A stretch of DNA of 64,000 nt from Serratia ficaria. Lineage in GTDB: Bacteria; Pseudomonadota; Gammaproteobacteria; Enterobacterales; Enterobacteriaceae. Below the pieces are notes generated by a model. The model did not search any database, had not been told where the DNA came from, and saw only the letters and a program-made list of their open reading frames with translations. This document shows positions 39,915 to 48,244 of the stretch, one piece after another (the stretch's first letter is position 1; every line of letters begins with the position of its first letter). The position numbers and the translations under genes were made by a program. The stretch covers positions 4,154,001 through 4,218,000 of the forward strand of contig NZ_LT906479.1 in assembly GCF_900187015.1 (NCBI RefSeq), written 5' to 3'.

Positions 39915-40462
39915 AAACCTTATACCGCGGATTATTCGCCATGCTGTTCAGCGCAGCAGCCGGCGCAGACTGCTCCCTGACGTCCTCGCAGCATAGCGTG
40001 GCGCTGGGCGAACACGACGTGGGCATGCTGTCACGGCAGAACACGCTGCTGCACGCCGTTCCGCTGCAATATCAGCTGAGCTGCGACAGCCGGGTGCAGC
40101 TGCAGGGGTTTAGCCTGCGGGCCGACTGGCTGGGCTTCGCCACAGGCCAGGCCCCGGATCGGGGGCCGCTGGGTTATCAAAGCGTCACCATCCATGAATT
40201 GCGCGACGAGGCCGGCGAAGCTATCCCGTTTTTCCTCGGCGCCGACGGCCCGGCGCAAACCCGCTCTCAGGCGCAGCGCCTGCCGGATAACGCGGGCAGT
40301 TTGCCGCTCGTCATTGCCGGCGAAGCGACAGGGCACACCTTCACCCTGTCGTTAACCCTGTCCAGCTATGCCGCTTCCGCCACGCAGCTGCGGCGGCTGC
40401 AGCAGGACCACATTTCGCTGTCGGGGCAATTGCGGGCCACGGCAAATTATGCCGAGCCATAA
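39911..40462 (+). CDS. Fimbrial minor subunit, last gene of the operon
   Basis: This 183-aa protein has a signal peptide (about 1-19), mature start DCSLTSSQHSVALGEHDVG, a second cysteine in YQLSCDSRVQL, and a C-terminal donor-type strand ending RATANYAEP. The ATG at 39911 has AGGAGACAAG before it and overlaps the usher stop by 4 bp. It shares the layout of the 35902 protein and may be the tip or adaptor subunit; no separate lectin domain is seen. Its stop overlaps the convergent oxidoreductase gene by 16 bp. Confidence 0.75.
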   Translation: MKTLYRGLFAMLFSAAAGADCSLTSSQHSVALGEHDVGMLSRQNTLLHAVPLQYQLSCDSRVQLQGFSLRADWLGFATGQAPDRGPLGYQSVTIHELRDEAGEAIPFFLGADGPAQTRSQAQRLPDNAGSLPLVIAGEATGHTFTLSLTLSSYAASATQLRRLQQDHISLSGQLRATANYAEP

Positions 40463-42714
40463 AGGCTCACTTCCACCAGGCAGCTCATGGCGTTCGGCCC
40501 CTGGGTCAGGGGCGAGGTGCCGATATCCAGCGTCAGCACGTTCGGGTTGCCGGACTGTTCGACCGGCAGGCGCTGCGCGCCAAAGCCGGGATCGAACCAG
40601 GCGCCGGTGGCCATCAGCACTACCCCGCGGGTCACGCCGTCGGTAATCGACACCCCCGCCAGGCAGCGGCCACGCGCATTGCTGACCTGAACTTCCGCGC
40701 CCTGCTCAATGCCACGCGATGCCGCATCGTCCGGATGCATGTACAGCGTCTCGCGCCCGGCGGTCTTGTTGCCCTGCGCCAGCGGCGCCGGATCCAGCTG
40801 GCTGTGCAAACGATCGGCCGGCTGGATGGTGATCAGATGCAGCGGCCAGGTTTTGGCCTGCGGCGCGCCCAGCCACTCCACCGGCGGCTGCCACTGCGGA
40901 TGCGGCGCAAAATCCGCATAGCGGTAGCCGGCGATCCGTTCGCTGAACAGCTCTATCTTGCCGCTCGGGGTCTGCAGCGGGTTAGCCTGCGGATCCTGGC
41001 GGAACGCATCGAAGAACACGAATTCTTTCGCCGGCGCCGGCAGCTCGACATACCCCCTGCGCCAAAATTCCTCGAACTCCGGCCAGGCGACGCCGGCGCT
41101 CTGCTGGGCTTTGCCGCACTGGCGATAGATATGCTCGATCCAGGCGCGCTCGTCGCGATCCTCGGTAAAACGTTGGCGATAACCCAGCCGCTCCGCCAGA
41201 TCGGCGAAAATGTCAAAATCGTTGCGCGCCTGATGCCGGGGGTCGATCGCCCGGTGCATCGCCAGCACGTAGCGATCGCGCGAGGATCCGCCGATATCGT
41301 TGCGCTCCAGCGAACTGGTGACCGGCAGCACGATGTCCGCCATTTTGGCCGCCGGCGTCCACCAAATATCCTGCACTATCACCGTGTCCGGCTTTTGCCA
41401 GCCCTCCACCAGCCGGTTCAATTGCTGATGATGATGGAAAGGGTTGCCGCCGGCCCAGTGCACCAGGTGAATATCCGGATAGCGCAGCGTCTCACCGCGG
41501 AACTGATAGCTTTCACCCGGCTGCAGCAGCATGTCGCAGATGCGCGCCACCGGGATCGCCAGCCCGGCGGGATTGTCGCCCACCGGCAGGGTCGGCGCGG
41601 GCGTATCTACCCGCGGGTTGCCGACGCCGTTCATCGAACCGTGGCCAAACGAGAAGCCGCCGCCCGGCAGCCCGACCTGGCCGAGCATCGCCGACAGCGC
41701 GATCATCATCCAGTACGGCTGCTCGCCGCGGTGAGCCCGCTGCACCGAATAGGCGCAGGTGATAAAGCTGCGCACGCCGATCAGCTGCTGCGCCAGCCGC
41801 GCGATGCGCGCCGCCGGAATGCCGGTGATGGCGGCGGCCCAGGCGGGGGTTTTCGCCACGCCGTCGGTTGCGCCGTTAAGGTAAGCCGCCAACTGCGGGT
41901 AGCCGGCGCAGTGGCTGTTCAGGAAGCCCTCGTCCTGTGCGCCCCGGCGCTGGATTTCATACGCCAGCGCCAGCATCAGCGCCACGTCGGTATTGGGCCG
42001 AATGGGGATCCACTCGGCGTTGACGAAGTCGGGGCAGTCGTCGCGCAGCGGGCTGATGTTGATCACCGGCGTGCCCTTGGCCACCAGCTTCTGCAGCCAG
42101 GGTTTGAGCGCATGTTCCGCCGCGCCGCCGGACGAAACCTGGGCATTCTTCAGCGCCAGCCCGCCGAAGGCGATAAACAGCTCGCAATGCTCCACCACGC
42201 TCGGCCAACTGGTGACGCGCCCGGTCAGCGGCGAAAACGTGCCGATGACGTACGGCAAAAAGAACTGCGCGGACCCCCAGCTGTAGTTGCCCAGCTGATC
42301 TACGCCGCCGCCGCCGCTGAAGTAAAAGCGCCGCACCAGCGAGCGCGCATGGTGCAAACGCCCGGCGGACGACCAGCCGTAAGAGCCGGTGAACAGGCCC
42401 GAAGGGCCGTAACGGTCGCGCACCCGGCGGTTTTCCTCGGCCACCAGATCGAGCGCCAGCTCCCAGTCCACTTCGACGAAGTCTTCCCGGCCGCGCAGCG
42501 TGCGATCGCTGCCCTCGCGCTTTTGCAGCCAGGAACGGCGCACCGCCGGCTTGCGGATGCGCTTGTCGGAATAGACCATCGGCGCGATGGAGCCGAGCAG
42601 CGGGGAAGGATCGGGATCTGCGGCGAAGGGTTCACAGCGGATGAGCCTGCCGTCTTCCACGACGGCGGTATAGGCTCCCCAATGAGCGAGCTGCGGATAA
42701 CGTTTTATGGACAT
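40447..42714 (-). CDS. Cytoplasmic molybdopterin oxidoreductase, BisC/TorZ family
   Basis: This 755-aa enzyme is related along its length to biotin/methionine sulfoxide reductase BisC and TMAO reductase: GPSGLFTGSYGWSSAGRLHHA, LGNYSWGSAQFFLPYV (molybdenum Ser ligand region), RPNTDVALMLALAYEI, VLPVTSSLERNDIGGSS and ITIQPADRLHSQLDP. It has no twin-arginine signal and no N-terminal Fe-S cysteines, so a soluble cytoplasmic bis-MGD S-oxide or N-oxide reductase is expected. The ATG at 42714 (MSIKRYPQLAHWG) has GAG 6 bp before it; a TTG at 42744 is in frame. It is neither in nor near this place in E. coli. The substrate is unknown. Confidence 0.82.
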   Translation of the reverse strand: MSIKRYPQLAHWGAYTAVVEDGRLIRCEPFAADPDPSPLLGSIAPMVYSDKRIRKPAVRRSWLQKREGSDRTLRGREDFVEVDWELALDLVAEENRRVRDRYGPSGLFTGSYGWSSAGRLHHARSLVRRFYFSGGGGVDQLGNYSWGSAQFFLPYVIGTFSPLTGRVTSWPSVVEHCELFIAFGGLALKNAQVSSGGAAEHALKPWLQKLVAKGTPVINISPLRDDCPDFVNAEWIPIRPNTDVALMLALAYEIQRRGAQDEGFLNSHCAGYPQLAAYLNGATDGVAKTPAWAAAITGIPAARIARLAQQLIGVRSFITCAYSVQRAHRGEQPYWMMIALSAMLGQVGLPGGGFSFGHGSMNGVGNPRVDTPAPTLPVGDNPAGLAIPVARICDMLLQPGESYQFRGETLRYPDIHLVHWAGGNPFHHHQQLNRLVEGWQKPDTVIVQDIWWTPAAKMADIVLPVTSSLERNDIGGSSRDRYVLAMHRAIDPRHQARNDFDIFADLAERLGYRQRFTEDRDERAWIEHIYRQCGKAQQSAGVAWPEFEEFWRRGYVELPAPAKEFVFFDAFRQDPQANPLQTPSGKIELFSERIAGYRYADFAPHPQWQPPVEWLGAPQAKTWPLHLITIQPADRLHSQLDPAPLAQGNKTAGRETLYMHPDDAASRGIEQGAEVQVSNARGRCLAGVSITDGVTRGVVLMATGAWFDPGFGAQRLPVEQSGNPNVLTLDIGTSPLTQGPNAMSCLVEVSLYGSA

Positions 42715-42902
42715 GGCGATCTCGGGCAACGACAGAGAGTGCAAAAGTTACCTCAGCCGGAGGGCGGATCCCAAGCACAAAATGCGCTAACGGCGCGTCG
42801 CCTGCGCTTCCCGCCACGACAAAAAGCCCATATCTGCAACGGCGGCCACAAGTTACGCACGACAGCGCTTGCAGCCCCCGGTTTTTTCCGCAAGACTGAG
42901 GA

Positions 42903-42918
42903 ATGTAAGCGATTACCC
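42903..42918. promoter_or_regulatory. GalR/GalS-type operator upstream of galR
   Basis: ATGTAAGCGATTACCC matches 10 of 12 fixed positions of GTGNAANCGNTTNCAC and ends 17 bp before the galR ATG. It suggests autoregulation, and perhaps control of the divergent oxidoreductase gene 188 bp away. Confidence 0.7.
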
Positions 42919-42935
42919 AGGATGTGTTGACAGAT

Positions 42936-43955
42936 ATGGCTACGATAAAGGATGTTGCCAGGCTGGCGGGTGTTTCCGTGGCCACGGTATCCCGCGTGAT
43001 AAACAATTCCCCCAAGGCCAGCGAAGGCTCGCGCGCTGCGGTGCAGGCCGCCATGGCGCAGCTGCAGTATCACCCCAACGCCAACGCCCGCGCGCTGGCG
43101 CAGCAATCGACCGAGACGCTCGGCCTGATCGTCTCCGACGTTTCCGACCCCTTCTTCGGCGCGATGGTGAAAGCGGTCGAACAGGTGGCCTACGCCACCC
43201 ACAATTTCCTGCTGATTGGCAACGGTTACCATGAGGCCGAGAAAGAGCGCCAGGCGATCGAACAGCTGGTGCGGCACCGCTGCGCCGCGCTGGTGGTGCA
43301 CGCCAAGCGGCTGACCGATCAGGAGCTCAGCGGTTGGATGCAGCAGATCCCGGGCATGGTGCTGATCAACCGCACGCTGCCGGGCTTCGAGACGCGCTGC
43401 GTAGCGCTGGACGACCGCTATGGCGCCTGGCTGGCGACCCGCCACCTGATCCAGCAGGGCCATCAGCGCATCGCCATTATCTGTTCCACCCACCAGATTT
43501 CCGACGCCACCGATCGTCTGCAGGGGTATCTCGACGCGCTGCAGGAGCACGGCATCGCGGTGGACGAGAAGCTGATTGCCTATGGCGAGCCGGATGAAGT
43601 CGGCGGCGAGCAGGCGATGACCGAACTGCTTGGCCGCGGAAAAAACTTCACCGCCGTCACCTGTTACAACGACCCGATGGCCGCCGGCGCACTCTCGGTG
43701 CTGAGCGACAACAGCGTTGACGTGCCGGGGCAAATTTCACTGATTGGTTTTGATGACGTGCTGATTTCACGCTACCTGCGGCCGCGCCTGACCACCATCC
43801 GCTACCCGATCGTGGCGATGGCGACCCAGGCGGCGGAGCTGGCGCTGGCGCTGGCCAACCGCCAGCCGCTGCCGGAAATCACCAACATGTTCAGCCCTAC
43901 GCTGGTGCGGCGCCATTCGGTCGCCAGCATCAACAACGTTTACGAACAGAGTTAA
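42936..43955 (+). CDS. galR: Galactose operon repressor GalR
   Basis: This 339-aa LacI-family regulator has the helix-turn-helix and hinge MATIKDVARLAGVSVATVSR (1-20) through NANARALA, and a sugar-binding core (about 60-330; VSDVSDPFFGAMVKAVEQVA, ALDDRYGAWLATRHLIQQGH, LIGFDDVLISRYLRPRLTTI) very close to E. coli GalR. It represses the gal transport and metabolism genes, relieved by galactose. The ATG at 42936 is used; an in-frame TTG at 42924 adds four residues before it. Placement near lysA/lysR is conserved, while the omr-galR link is broken here. Confidence 0.95.
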   Translation: MATIKDVARLAGVSVATVSRVINNSPKASEGSRAAVQAAMAQLQYHPNANARALAQQSTETLGLIVSDVSDPFFGAMVKAVEQVAYATHNFLLIGNGYHEAEKERQAIEQLVRHRCAALVVHAKRLTDQELSGWMQQIPGMVLINRTLPGFETRCVALDDRYGAWLATRHLIQQGHQRIAIICSTHQISDATDRLQGYLDALQEHGIAVDEKLIAYGEPDEVGGEQAMTELLGRGKNFTAVTCYNDPMAAGALSVLSDNSVDVPGQISLIGFDDVLISRYLRPRLTTIRYPIVAMATQAAELALALANRQPLPEITNMFSPTLVRRHSVASINNVYEQS

Positions 43956-44093
43956 TTCGGCGTAAGGATACGGCTCCGCATAGCCGCCGCGCCGGCGAAA
44001 ATCCCGGGTGAAAAAGCCGCGCAGCCTTGGGCTAACCCTATGCTAGACTGAGCATTATTCGCCACATCGGACGTTGAAAGGGGTTAGCCGCTG

Positions 44094-45104
44094 ATGATCA
44101 CCATGCTGGATGTTTCCATTCGCGCGGGGGTGTCCAAAGCCACGGTTTCGCGCGTGCTGAATGGCACCGGCCAGGTGAAAAAAAGCACCCGCGAGGCGGT
44201 GTTCAGGGCGATGGATGAGCTGGGCTATCGGCCGAATTTTTTGGCGCAGTCGCTGGCGAACAGGAGCTCCAACAGCATCGGCCTGGTGGTCTCCAATTTC
44301 GACGGCCCCTACTTTGGCCGCCTGCTGCGCCAGGCCGCCAAGCAAATTGAAGCCAGCGGCAAACACCTGATCGTCACCGACGGCCACGATACGCCGGAGG
44401 ATGAACTGCAGGCGGTGCAGCTGTTGGCCGATCGCCGCTGCGACGCCATCGTGCTCTATACCCGCTTCATGTCCGAAGACGCGCTGATGAACCTGCTGGA
44501 AAAGCTGCCGGTACCGGTGATGGTGATCAATCGCGATCTGCCGCAGGCGCGCGCGCGCTGCGTGTTCTTCGAGCAGCAACAGGCGGCCTTCCATGCGGTG
44601 GATTATCTGGTTCGCCAGGGGCATCGCGATATCGCCTGCATTACCGGCCCGATCGCCACGCCGACCGCGCAGGCGCGGCTGGCGGGTTATCAACAGGCAC
44701 TGGCGCACCATCGCATCGCTTTCGACGACGCCCGCGTCGCTTATGGCGACAATCGCGTGGAGAGCGGTTATCAGGGCGCCCGCCGCTTGCTGGCCAGCGG
44801 AACCGCCTTCAGCGCGCTGTTCGCCTGCAATGACGACATGGCGGTCGGCGCGATGAAGGCGCTGCATGAGGGCGGCAAACGCCTGCCGCAGGACGTTTCG
44901 CTGTTCGGCTTCGACGACGAACCCAGCGCCGCCTACCTGCAACCCGCCCTCTCCACCGTTTACCTGCCGATCGACAGCATGATTGAAGCCGCCATCAGCC
45001 AGGCGTTCCGCTTGATCAACGGTGACAAAGTGCAGCCGTTGGCGCCGTTCACCGGCGAACTGAAACTGCGCGACTCGGTAGCGCCCGGCCCCTACGCCGG
45101 TTAA
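44094..45104 (+). CDS. LacI-family repressor, AscG/GalR-like
   Basis: This 336-aa protein has a LacI-type DNA-binding domain (MITMLDVSIRAGVSKATVSR, hinge near 45-58 with LAQSLANRSS) and a periplasmic-binding-like sugar domain (about 60-325). The style is closest to AscG (beta-glucoside repressor): LADRRCDAIVLYTRFMSEDA, ACNDDMAVGAMKALHEGG. No beta-glucoside operon is adjacent; galR lies 138 bp upstream in the same direction, so this looks like an orphan paralogue of galR. Effector and targets are unknown. Confidence 0.8.
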   Translation: MITMLDVSIRAGVSKATVSRVLNGTGQVKKSTREAVFRAMDELGYRPNFLAQSLANRSSNSIGLVVSNFDGPYFGRLLRQAAKQIEASGKHLIVTDGHDTPEDELQAVQLLADRRCDAIVLYTRFMSEDALMNLLEKLPVPVMVINRDLPQARARCVFFEQQQAAFHAVDYLVRQGHRDIACITGPIATPTAQARLAGYQQALAHHRIAFDDARVAYGDNRVESGYQGARRLLASGTAFSALFACNDDMAVGAMKALHEGGKRLPQDVSLFGFDDEPSAAYLQPALSTVYLPIDSMIEAAISQAFRLINGDKVQPLAPFTGELKLRDSVAPGPYAG

Positions 45105-45209
45105 TTGCCGCTGGCGCGGACGCTGATTGCGTAGTGCGCCGCATTTCCCTCACTGTGATGTTATCCCTCCGCTGTCTTGGTGCATATTGTACAAACAATA
45201 ACCCTTACA

Positions 45210-45232
45210 CTATATAGCATATAGACTATATT
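45210..45232. promoter_or_regulatory. Palindromic operator/promoter of the HigBA-like pair
   Basis: CTATATAG (45210-45217, itself palindromic) is followed directly by ATATAG-A-CTATAT (45219-45231), a 6-bp inverted repeat 12 bp before the toxin start. Repeated TATA half-sites at this place are typical of toxin-antitoxin autoregulation by an XRE antitoxin. Confidence 0.55.
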
Positions 45233-45243
45233 CGGAGCGCGTC

Positions 45244-45588
45244 ATGTGGCAGGTCGCGACCGTCGAAATATTCGACGCCTGGTTTTTATCGCTGAGTGGC
45301 GACCAGCAAAAAAGCATCCTGGCGGGGATTTTCAAACTGCAGGAATTCGGCCCCCAGCTGGCAAGGCCATATGCCGACACGCTGCATTTTCCCGGTTCAA
45401 TACACCGCATGAAAGAGCTGCGCATTCAACACCGCGGCCACCCGTTTCGGTTTTTTTTCGCCTTCGATCCACAACGGCAGGCGGTGCTGTTGTGCGGTGG
45501 CGACAAAACCGGCGACAAGCGTTTCTGCCAGCGCCTGTTGCCCATCGCCGCCAGGGAGTTCTCACATTATCTGGCAACCCAGAGGTAA
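45244..45588 (+). CDS. RelE/HigB-family toxin
   Basis: This 114-aa protein is of the phage-derived Gp49/HigB-like kind: EIFDAWFLSLSGDQQKSILA at the N-terminus, FGPQLARPYADTLHF in the middle, MKELRIQHRGHPFRFFFAFD (the beta-strand pair carrying catalytic Arg/Phe) and LLCGGDKTGDKRFC near the end. Such toxins cut mRNA on the ribosome. It precedes its antitoxin by 5 bp, the inverted gene order typical of higBA. AGCGCGTC precedes the ATG, a weak ribosome site. Confidence 0.85.
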   Translation: MWQVATVEIFDAWFLSLSGDQQKSILAGIFKLQEFGPQLARPYADTLHFPGSIHRMKELRIQHRGHPFRFFFAFDPQRQAVLLCGGDKTGDKRFCQRLLPIAAREFSHYLATQR

Positions 45589-45593
45589 CGCAA

Positions 45594-45896
45594 ATGGCCA
45601 AACCTTTATCCCATCGGATCGATAAGCTCGATCCCGCCGTCGTTGCGGCGGCCAGGCAAAAAGCGGACCAAGAAATTTTTGAACTGCGGCTGGCGATGCT
45701 GCGGGAAGAGTTGGCGGTTTCGCAGGTCGAGCTGGCGAAGCGGCTTGGCATCAGCCAACCCTCAGTCGCCAACCTGGAAAAACGCGGCAGCGAGATAAAA
45801 CTGTCTTCGCTTAAACGCTATATAGAAGCCATGGGCGGTACGCTGTCGCTGGATGTCCGACTGCCCAACGGCCAGCACCGCCGCATGACGCTGTGA
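45594..45896 (+). CDS. HigA-like antitoxin with XRE helix-turn-helix
   Basis: This 100-aa protein contains a Cro/C1-type helix-turn-helix at about 46-75 (VSQVELAKRLGISQPSVANL) and the C-terminal KLSSLKRYIEAMGGTLSLDV found in antitoxins paired with Gp49-like toxins. The ATG at 45594 is preceded by AGAGG inside the end of the toxin gene. It should neutralise the toxin and repress the promoter through the palindrome at 45210-45232. Confidence 0.87.
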   Translation: MAKPLSHRIDKLDPAVVAAARQKADQEIFELRLAMLREELAVSQVELAKRLGISQPSVANLEKRGSEIKLSSLKRYIEAMGGTLSLDVRLPNGQHRRMTL

Positions 45897-45924
45897 CAGG
45901 GCGAGCGGGCCGCCCGATAAGCCG

Positions 45925-47187
45925 TCAGATCAGTTCCAGCGCGATCAACTCTTCGATGGTCTGGCGGCGGCGGATCAAGCGCGGCTCGCCGTTTTCGAAC
46001 AGCACTTCCGGCAGCAGCGGGCGGCTGTTGTAGTTGGAAGACATCGACGAACCGTAAGCGCCGGTGTCGTGGAACACCAGATAATCGCCGACCTTCACCG
46101 GCGGCAGCTCGCGAGTTTCCACCCCGCCGCCCGCCTGTTGGGTAAAGACGTCACCGGATTCGCACAGCGGCCCGGCGATCACCGTCTCTCGCAGCGGCTG
46201 CTGCGCCGTATCGCGGCCATCCGCCGGCAGCAGCGAAATATGGTGATAGCTGCCGTACATCGCCGGCCGCATCAAGTCGTTGAAACCGGCGTCCACCAGC
46301 ACGAAATGGCGGCTGCCCATGTCTTTCACCGCGCGCACTTCGGCCACCAGCACCCCGGCCTCCGCCATCAGGAAGCGCCCCGGTTCGATCTCCAGGTGCA
46401 CCGGATGGCCCAGATGGGCGGCGATGCGTTCGCGCGCGCTGTTCCACAGGCCAAAATAGTGTTCGGTATCAATCGCCTCTTCGCCAGACAGGTAAGGGAT
46501 CGACAAACCGCCGCCGGCGGAAATGGCGCTGATGTCCTGACCGAGCGCGATCACCTGCTGCACCATCGCATCGCAGACGCGCTCCAGATGCTGGTAGTCG
46601 ACGCCGGAACCTATATGCATATGCACGCCGATCAGCTTCAGCCCATACCGTTGAATTTTTTCCACCGCCTGCGGCAAATCGGCATGCCAAATGCCGTGCT
46701 TGCTGTTTTCGCCGCCGGTATTGGTTTTCTGGCTGTGCCCATGGCCGAAACCCGGGTTGATGCGCAGCCACACCGGATGCCCCGCAGATGCCTGGCCAAG
46801 CTGCTCCAGCATGTCGATGGACCCGGCGTTAACCGGGATCTTCAGCTCGCTGACGCGCGCCAGCGTAGCCTGATCCAGCACGTCGGCGGTAAACACGATC
46901 TCGCTCGGCTCGCCGCCGGGCTGGAAACCGGCCTGCAGCGCGCGTTCAATCTCCCCCAGCGATACCGAGTCCACCTTCACCCCCTGTTCGCGCATCAGGC
47001 GCAGAATATGAATGTTCGAACAGGCCTTCTGGGCAAAGCGGATCACGTCGAAACGGCGCAGCTGAGCGATGCGCCGGCTGATGATATCCGCGTCATAGGC
47101 CCAAACCGGGCAGCCAAAGCGCTGCGGCAAATCCAGCAGGTTAGCGGCGTTCAGGGCGGTGGAGCTGTCGTTCAACGGGCGAGGCAT
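45925..47187 (-). CDS. lysA: Diaminopimelate decarboxylase LysA
   Basis: This 420-aa fold-type III PLP enzyme makes L-lysine from meso-diaminopimelate. The PLP lysine is in FAQKACSNIHIL (near 54), the glycine-rich phosphate site in ISAGGGLSIPY, and the substrate-binding GPLCESGDVF near 345. The gene is divergent from lysR, its activator, across 133 bp, the arrangement known in E. coli. Expression should depend on LysR and on diaminopimelate and lysine levels. Confidence 0.97.
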   Translation of the reverse strand: MPRPLNDSSTALNAANLLDLPQRFGCPVWAYDADIISRRIAQLRRFDVIRFAQKACSNIHILRLMREQGVKVDSVSLGEIERALQAGFQPGGEPSEIVFTADVLDQATLARVSELKIPVNAGSIDMLEQLGQASAGHPVWLRINPGFGHGHSQKTNTGGENSKHGIWHADLPQAVEKIQRYGLKLIGVHMHIGSGVDYQHLERVCDAMVQQVIALGQDISAISAGGGLSIPYLSGEEAIDTEHYFGLWNSARERIAAHLGHPVHLEIEPGRFLMAEAGVLVAEVRAVKDMGSRHFVLVDAGFNDLMRPAMYGSYHHISLLPADGRDTAQQPLRETVIAGPLCESGDVFTQQAGGGVETRELPPVKVGDYLVFHDTGAYGSSMSSNYNSRPLLPEVLFENGEPRLIRRRQTIEELIALELI

Positions 47188-47320
47188 GATGGTGTTCCCA
47201 AAGCGAAAGTGGCGGTTGATATGCCGTCATAGTGCCGCACTCTTGGTCGGTTGAAAAATATCTATTTAGCCGAAGTCTATTCATTTATGATATAGCATTC
47301 TCCTTTTATCGAGCCGTCCC

Positions 47321-48244
47321 ATGCATGCGATAACCCTGCGCCAGATTGAAATTTTCCAGGCGGTCATGACCACCGGCAACCTGACCGAGGCGGCCGCGCT
47401 GTTGCAAACCTCGCAGCCGACCGTCAGCCGCGAACTGGCGCGCTTCGAAAAACTAATCCAGCTGCAGCTGTTCGATCGGGTGCGCGGCCGTTTATCCCCC
47501 ACGGTGCAGGGGCTGCGGCTGTTTGAAGAGGTGCAGCGCTCCTATTACGGCCTCGATCGCATCGTCAACGCCGCCGCCGGCATCCGCCAGTTTCAGCAGG
47601 CGCAGCTGTCTATCGCCTGCCTGCCGGTTTTCTCCCAATCGCTGCTGCCGGCGGTGTGCAAACCCTTTATCGAGCGCTATCCGGAGGTCAGCTTTAGCGT
47701 GATCCCGCAGGAATCGCCGCTGCTGGAAGAGTGGCTGTCGGCGCAGCGTCACGATCTGGGGATGACCGAAAATACCCTGACGCCGGCGGGCACCGAACGG
47801 ATGACGTTAATGACGTTGAACGAAGTGTGCGTCTTGCCGGCCGGCCACCCGCTGCTGGCGAAAGCCAGGCTGACGCCGCAGGACTTCGCCGGCCAGAACT
47901 TTATCAGCCTGTCCAGCACCGACAGCTACCGGCAGCTATTCGATGCCTTGTTCAATGAGCAGAGGGTCGATCGCCGCCTGGTGATGGAAACCCACAGCGC
48001 GGCGTCAGTCTGCGCGATGGTGAGAGAAGGGGTCGGGCTGTCGATCGTCAACCCGCTGACGGCGCTCGACTACGCCGGCAACGGCGTACACGTGCGGCCG
48101 TTCAGCGTCGAGGTGCCGTTCACCGTCAGCCTGATCCGGCCGCTGCATCGCCCTTCGTCGGCGCTGGTCACGGCCTTTATCGAACATTTGCGCCGCCAGG
48201 CGGAGACGCTCCCCGCCCGCCTGGCGGCGGTCATCACACGCTGA
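47321..48244 (+). CDS. lysR: LysR, transcriptional activator of lysA
   Basis: This 307-aa founding-type LysR regulator has its helix-turn-helix at about 5-62 (LRQIEIFQAVMTTGNLTEAA, LQTSQPTVSRELARFEKL) and an effector domain (about 90-295). The intergenic stretch to lysA contains AATATCTATTTAGCCGAAG, in which a LysR T-N11-A site may lie. Its 3' end overlaps the convergent MFS gene by 11 bp. Confidence 0.95.
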   Translation: MHAITLRQIEIFQAVMTTGNLTEAAALLQTSQPTVSRELARFEKLIQLQLFDRVRGRLSPTVQGLRLFEEVQRSYYGLDRIVNAAAGIRQFQQAQLSIACLPVFSQSLLPAVCKPFIERYPEVSFSVIPQESPLLEEWLSAQRHDLGMTENTLTPAGTERMTLMTLNEVCVLPAGHPLLAKARLTPQDFAGQNFISLSSTDSYRQLFDALFNEQRVDRRLVMETHSAASVCAMVREGVGLSIVNPLTALDYAGNGVHVRPFSVEVPFTVSLIRPLHRPSSALVTAFIEHLRRQAETLPARLAAVITR

